6,402 nucleotides of DNA, taken from NCBI GenBank assembly GCA_025054905.1, contig JANWZF010000109.1:1-6402 (forward strand), read 5' to 3'. Positions 5,234 through 6,402 of this stretch are shown here, piece after piece. The notes beneath the pieces were generated by a model. That model did not search any database. It had not been told where the DNA came from and was given only the letters and a program-made list of their open reading frames with translations. A program made the translations under genes and the position numbers. How positions within the stretch are numbered: position 1 is the stretch's first letter; each line of letters begins with the position of its first letter. This stretch comes from Tepidimonas sp. Lineage in GTDB: Bacteria > Pseudomonadota > Gammaproteobacteria > Burkholderiales > Burkholderiaceae_C.

Positions 5234-6031
5234 ATGCCTGCTGCCCTCCCACCGATGATCCTGCGCTACGCCTGCGCCTCCGATGCGGGTCGGTTGCGCG
5301 AGAACAACGAAGACGCCGTGCTGCTCGATCCGGCGCTGGCGCTGGCGGTGGTGGCCGATGGGATGGGCGGCTACAACGCCGGTGAGGTGGCCGCGCGGCT
5401 GTGCTGCGAAGCGGTGCACGCCGCTTTGCAGGCCCAGCCCGACGAAGCGCTGGCCAACCCGCGCCAGCGGCTGCTGGAGGCGGTGCGCAGCGCCAACCGG
5501 GCGGTGTTCGAGCGTGCGCTGCTGCAGCCGTCGCTGCGGGGCATGGCCACCACGGTGGTGGCGGTGCTGCTGGCCGGCCCGCAGGGCGTGGTGGCCCACG
5601 TGGGCGACTCGCGCCTGTACCGGCTGCGCCAGGGGCGGCTGGACCGCCTGACGCGCGACCACTCGCTGGTGCAAGAGCACATCGACGCCGGTCTGCTCGA
5701 ACCGGAAGCCGCGCGGGCCAGCGGCTACCGCAACCTGGTCACCCGTGCCCTGGGCATCGCGCCGGTGGTGGACGTGGAGGTCGGCACGTTCGACCTGACC
5801 CCGGGCGACACCCTGCTGCTGTGCACCGACGGGCTGACCGACCTGCTGACCGAAGGCGAGATCGCGCGGCTGCTGTGCCATGGCGGGCCGTTGGACAGCG
5901 CTGCGGCGCGGCTGGTGCAGGCCGCCAACGCCGCTGGCGGGCGCGACAACGTTTCAGTGGCACTGGTGCACTGCGGCGCGGCTGCGGCCACCCCACACGC
6001 CGACAGCGCCCCGCGCCGCTGCGGCGCGTAA
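5234..6031 (+). CDS. PP2C-family Ser/Thr protein phosphatase (Stp/PrpC-like)
   Basis: This is a metal-dependent (Mn/Mg) phosphatase that removes phosphate from Ser/Thr residues, probably cytoplasmic; no signal peptide or membrane segment is seen. The 265 residues form a single PP2C domain. Motifs in order: RENNED (22-27), VVADGMGGYNAGE (39-51, metal ligands Asp42/Gly43), GMATTVVAVLL (103-113), VAHVGDSRLYRLRQG (120-134), RDHSLVQEHIDAG (141-153), NLVTRALG (167-174), LLCTDGLTDLL (195-205, Asp199) and GGRDNVSVALV (235-245, Asp238). All the usual metal-binding acids are present. The last 18 or so residues are an Ala/Arg/Pro tail beyond the domain. The start is uncertain: neither the ATG at 5234 nor the one at 5255, seven codons later, has a Shine-Dalgarno, and family N-termini fit MILRYACASDAGR at 5255 equally well. 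Such genes often neighbour a Ser/Thr kinase or FHA protein; none is visible here. Confidence 0.95.
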   Translation: MPAALPPMILRYACASDAGRLRENNEDAVLLDPALALAVVADGMGGYNAGEVAARLCCEAVHAALQAQPDEALANPRQRLLEAVRSANRAVFERALLQPSLRGMATTVVAVLLAGPQGVVAHVGDSRLYRLRQGRLDRLTRDHSLVQEHIDAGLLEPEAARASGYRNLVTRALGIAPVVDVEVGTFDLTPGDTLLLCTDGLTDLLTEGEIARLLCHGGPLDSAAARLVQAANAAGGRDNVSVALVHCGAAAATPHADSAPRRCGA

Positions 6032-6049
6032 AGGGGCTTTATCCGCCCC
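6008..6049. terminator. Shared-arm bidirectional terminator between PP2C gene and pyrF
   Basis: On plus RNA, GCCCC (6008-6012) pairs with GGGGC (6033-6037), enclosing an inner stem GCGCCG/CGGCGC (6013-6018 with 6022-6027) and a GTAAA bulge, then TTTAT (6038-6042). On minus RNA, GGGGC (6049-6045) pairs with GCCCC (6037-6033) around a 7-base loop, then TTTA (6032-6029). The central TAAAGGGGCTTTA (6029-6041) therefore supplies one arm and a short T-tail for each direction. The phosphatase stop TAA and the pyrF stop TAA are its two ends. The T-tracts are short, so termination strength is uncertain. Confidence 0.45.
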
Positions 6050-6402
6050 ACAGCGCCGCGCGCGTGCGCTCGGCCTCGGCGCGCGCGGCGGCGGCGTAGT
6101 CGTCGGCGCTGCTGGCGTACAGGATCGCGCGCGACGAATTGACGATCACCGGCCCCGTGGTGCGGCCCTGCGCATCGCCGCGCCAGCCCGCGCGCACGGT
6201 GGACGCTGCATCGCCCCCCTGGGCGCCAACCCCCGGAATCAGCAGCGGCACGGTCGGCGCGATGGCGCGCACGCGCTCGATCTCGCGCGGATAGGTCGCC
6301 CCCACCACCAGGCCCACCTGCCCGTGGCGGTTCCACGGCCCTTGCGCCAGCGCCGCAAGGTGTTCATACAGCCGCGGCTGCCCCGGCACGTCGGCCAGAC
6401 GC
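6039..6402 (-). CDS. pyrF: Orotidine 5'-phosphate decarboxylase, type 2 subfamily; 5' end beyond the window
   Basis: PyrF decarboxylates orotidine 5'-monophosphate to UMP, the last step of de novo pyrimidine synthesis. Only the C-terminal 120 residues are visible: the frame stays open to the right edge, entering as RLADVPGQPRLYEH, and the start is outside. Type 2 enzymes are about 270 residues, so a little under half is seen. Family motifs are GPWN (21-24), GLVVGATYP (about 30-38), LLIPGVGAQGGD (phosphate-binding part of the TIM barrel) and GPVIVNSSRAILYAS near the C-terminus. The catalytic Asp-Lys region of the barrel is in the missing part. The gene ends with TAA (6041-6039), 7 bp from the end of the convergent PP2C gene. 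The Val at 6389 is internal, not a start. No other pyrimidine gene is visible. Confidence 0.95.
   Translation of the reverse strand, partial: RLADVPGQPRLYEHLAALAQGPWNRHGQVGLVVGATYPREIERVRAIAPTVPLLIPGVGAQGGDAASTVRAGWRGDAQGRTTGPVIVNSSRAILYASSADDYAAAARAEAERTRAALWGG

Noticed and set aside
1..6402. Mobile element, phage remnant, CRISPR array, tRNA or rRNA
   Set aside because: No transposase or integrase motifs, terminal repeats, regularly spaced repeats or RNA-gene-like segments were found; coding sequence with uniform codon use covers nearly all of the window.

Overview
The window is gene-dense, very GC-rich DNA, about 65-70% GC by eye. It has strong G/C third-position codon bias, short intergenic gaps, and a classic GC-stem/T-tail terminator. 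SucC/SucD with a 'VVRMKGTNEDLGKKML' C-terminus and a type 2 PyrF are typical of Burkholderiales-like betaproteobacteria. That placement is an inference from recalled protein resemblance; I could not search a database.

Layout from left to right. (a) 1-1948, plus strand: the 3' part of a circularly permuted ATP-grasp protein, then an alpha-E domain protein with its own strong ribosome binding site. This is a widespread, chemically uncharacterised pair thought to modify a peptide or protein. (b) 1971-2891, minus strand: a type 2 N-acetyl-gamma-glutamyl-phosphate reductase (argC), convergent with the alpha-E gene. (c) 2892-3037: a 146-bp divergent regulatory region with a palindrome and possible promoter elements. 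(d) 3038-5133, plus strand: the sucC-sucD operon for succinyl-CoA synthetase, closed by a strong intrinsic terminator at 5168-5190. (e) 5234-6031, plus strand: a stand-alone PP2C-type protein phosphatase. (f) 6039 to the right edge, minus strand: the 3' part of pyrF, convergent with the phosphatase and only 7 bp away. No gene-free stretch exceeds 300 bases; the longest is 146 bp.

The genes belong to separate functions: a putative peptide-modifying pair, arginine synthesis, the TCA cycle, Ser/Thr dephosphorylation and pyrimidine synthesis. They look like housekeeping neighbours rather than one system. I see no tRNA, rRNA, CRISPR array, insertion sequence, phage gene or att site.

The least ordinary observations are structural. 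Both convergent gene junctions carry hairpins that include both stop codons. The phosphatase/pyrF junction appears to be a compact shared-arm bidirectional terminator, in which one GGGGC segment can pair with a GCCCC on either side depending on the strand transcribed. The best candidate for undescribed biochemistry is the ATP-grasp/alpha-E pair, which ends here without its common transglutaminase-like partner downstream.
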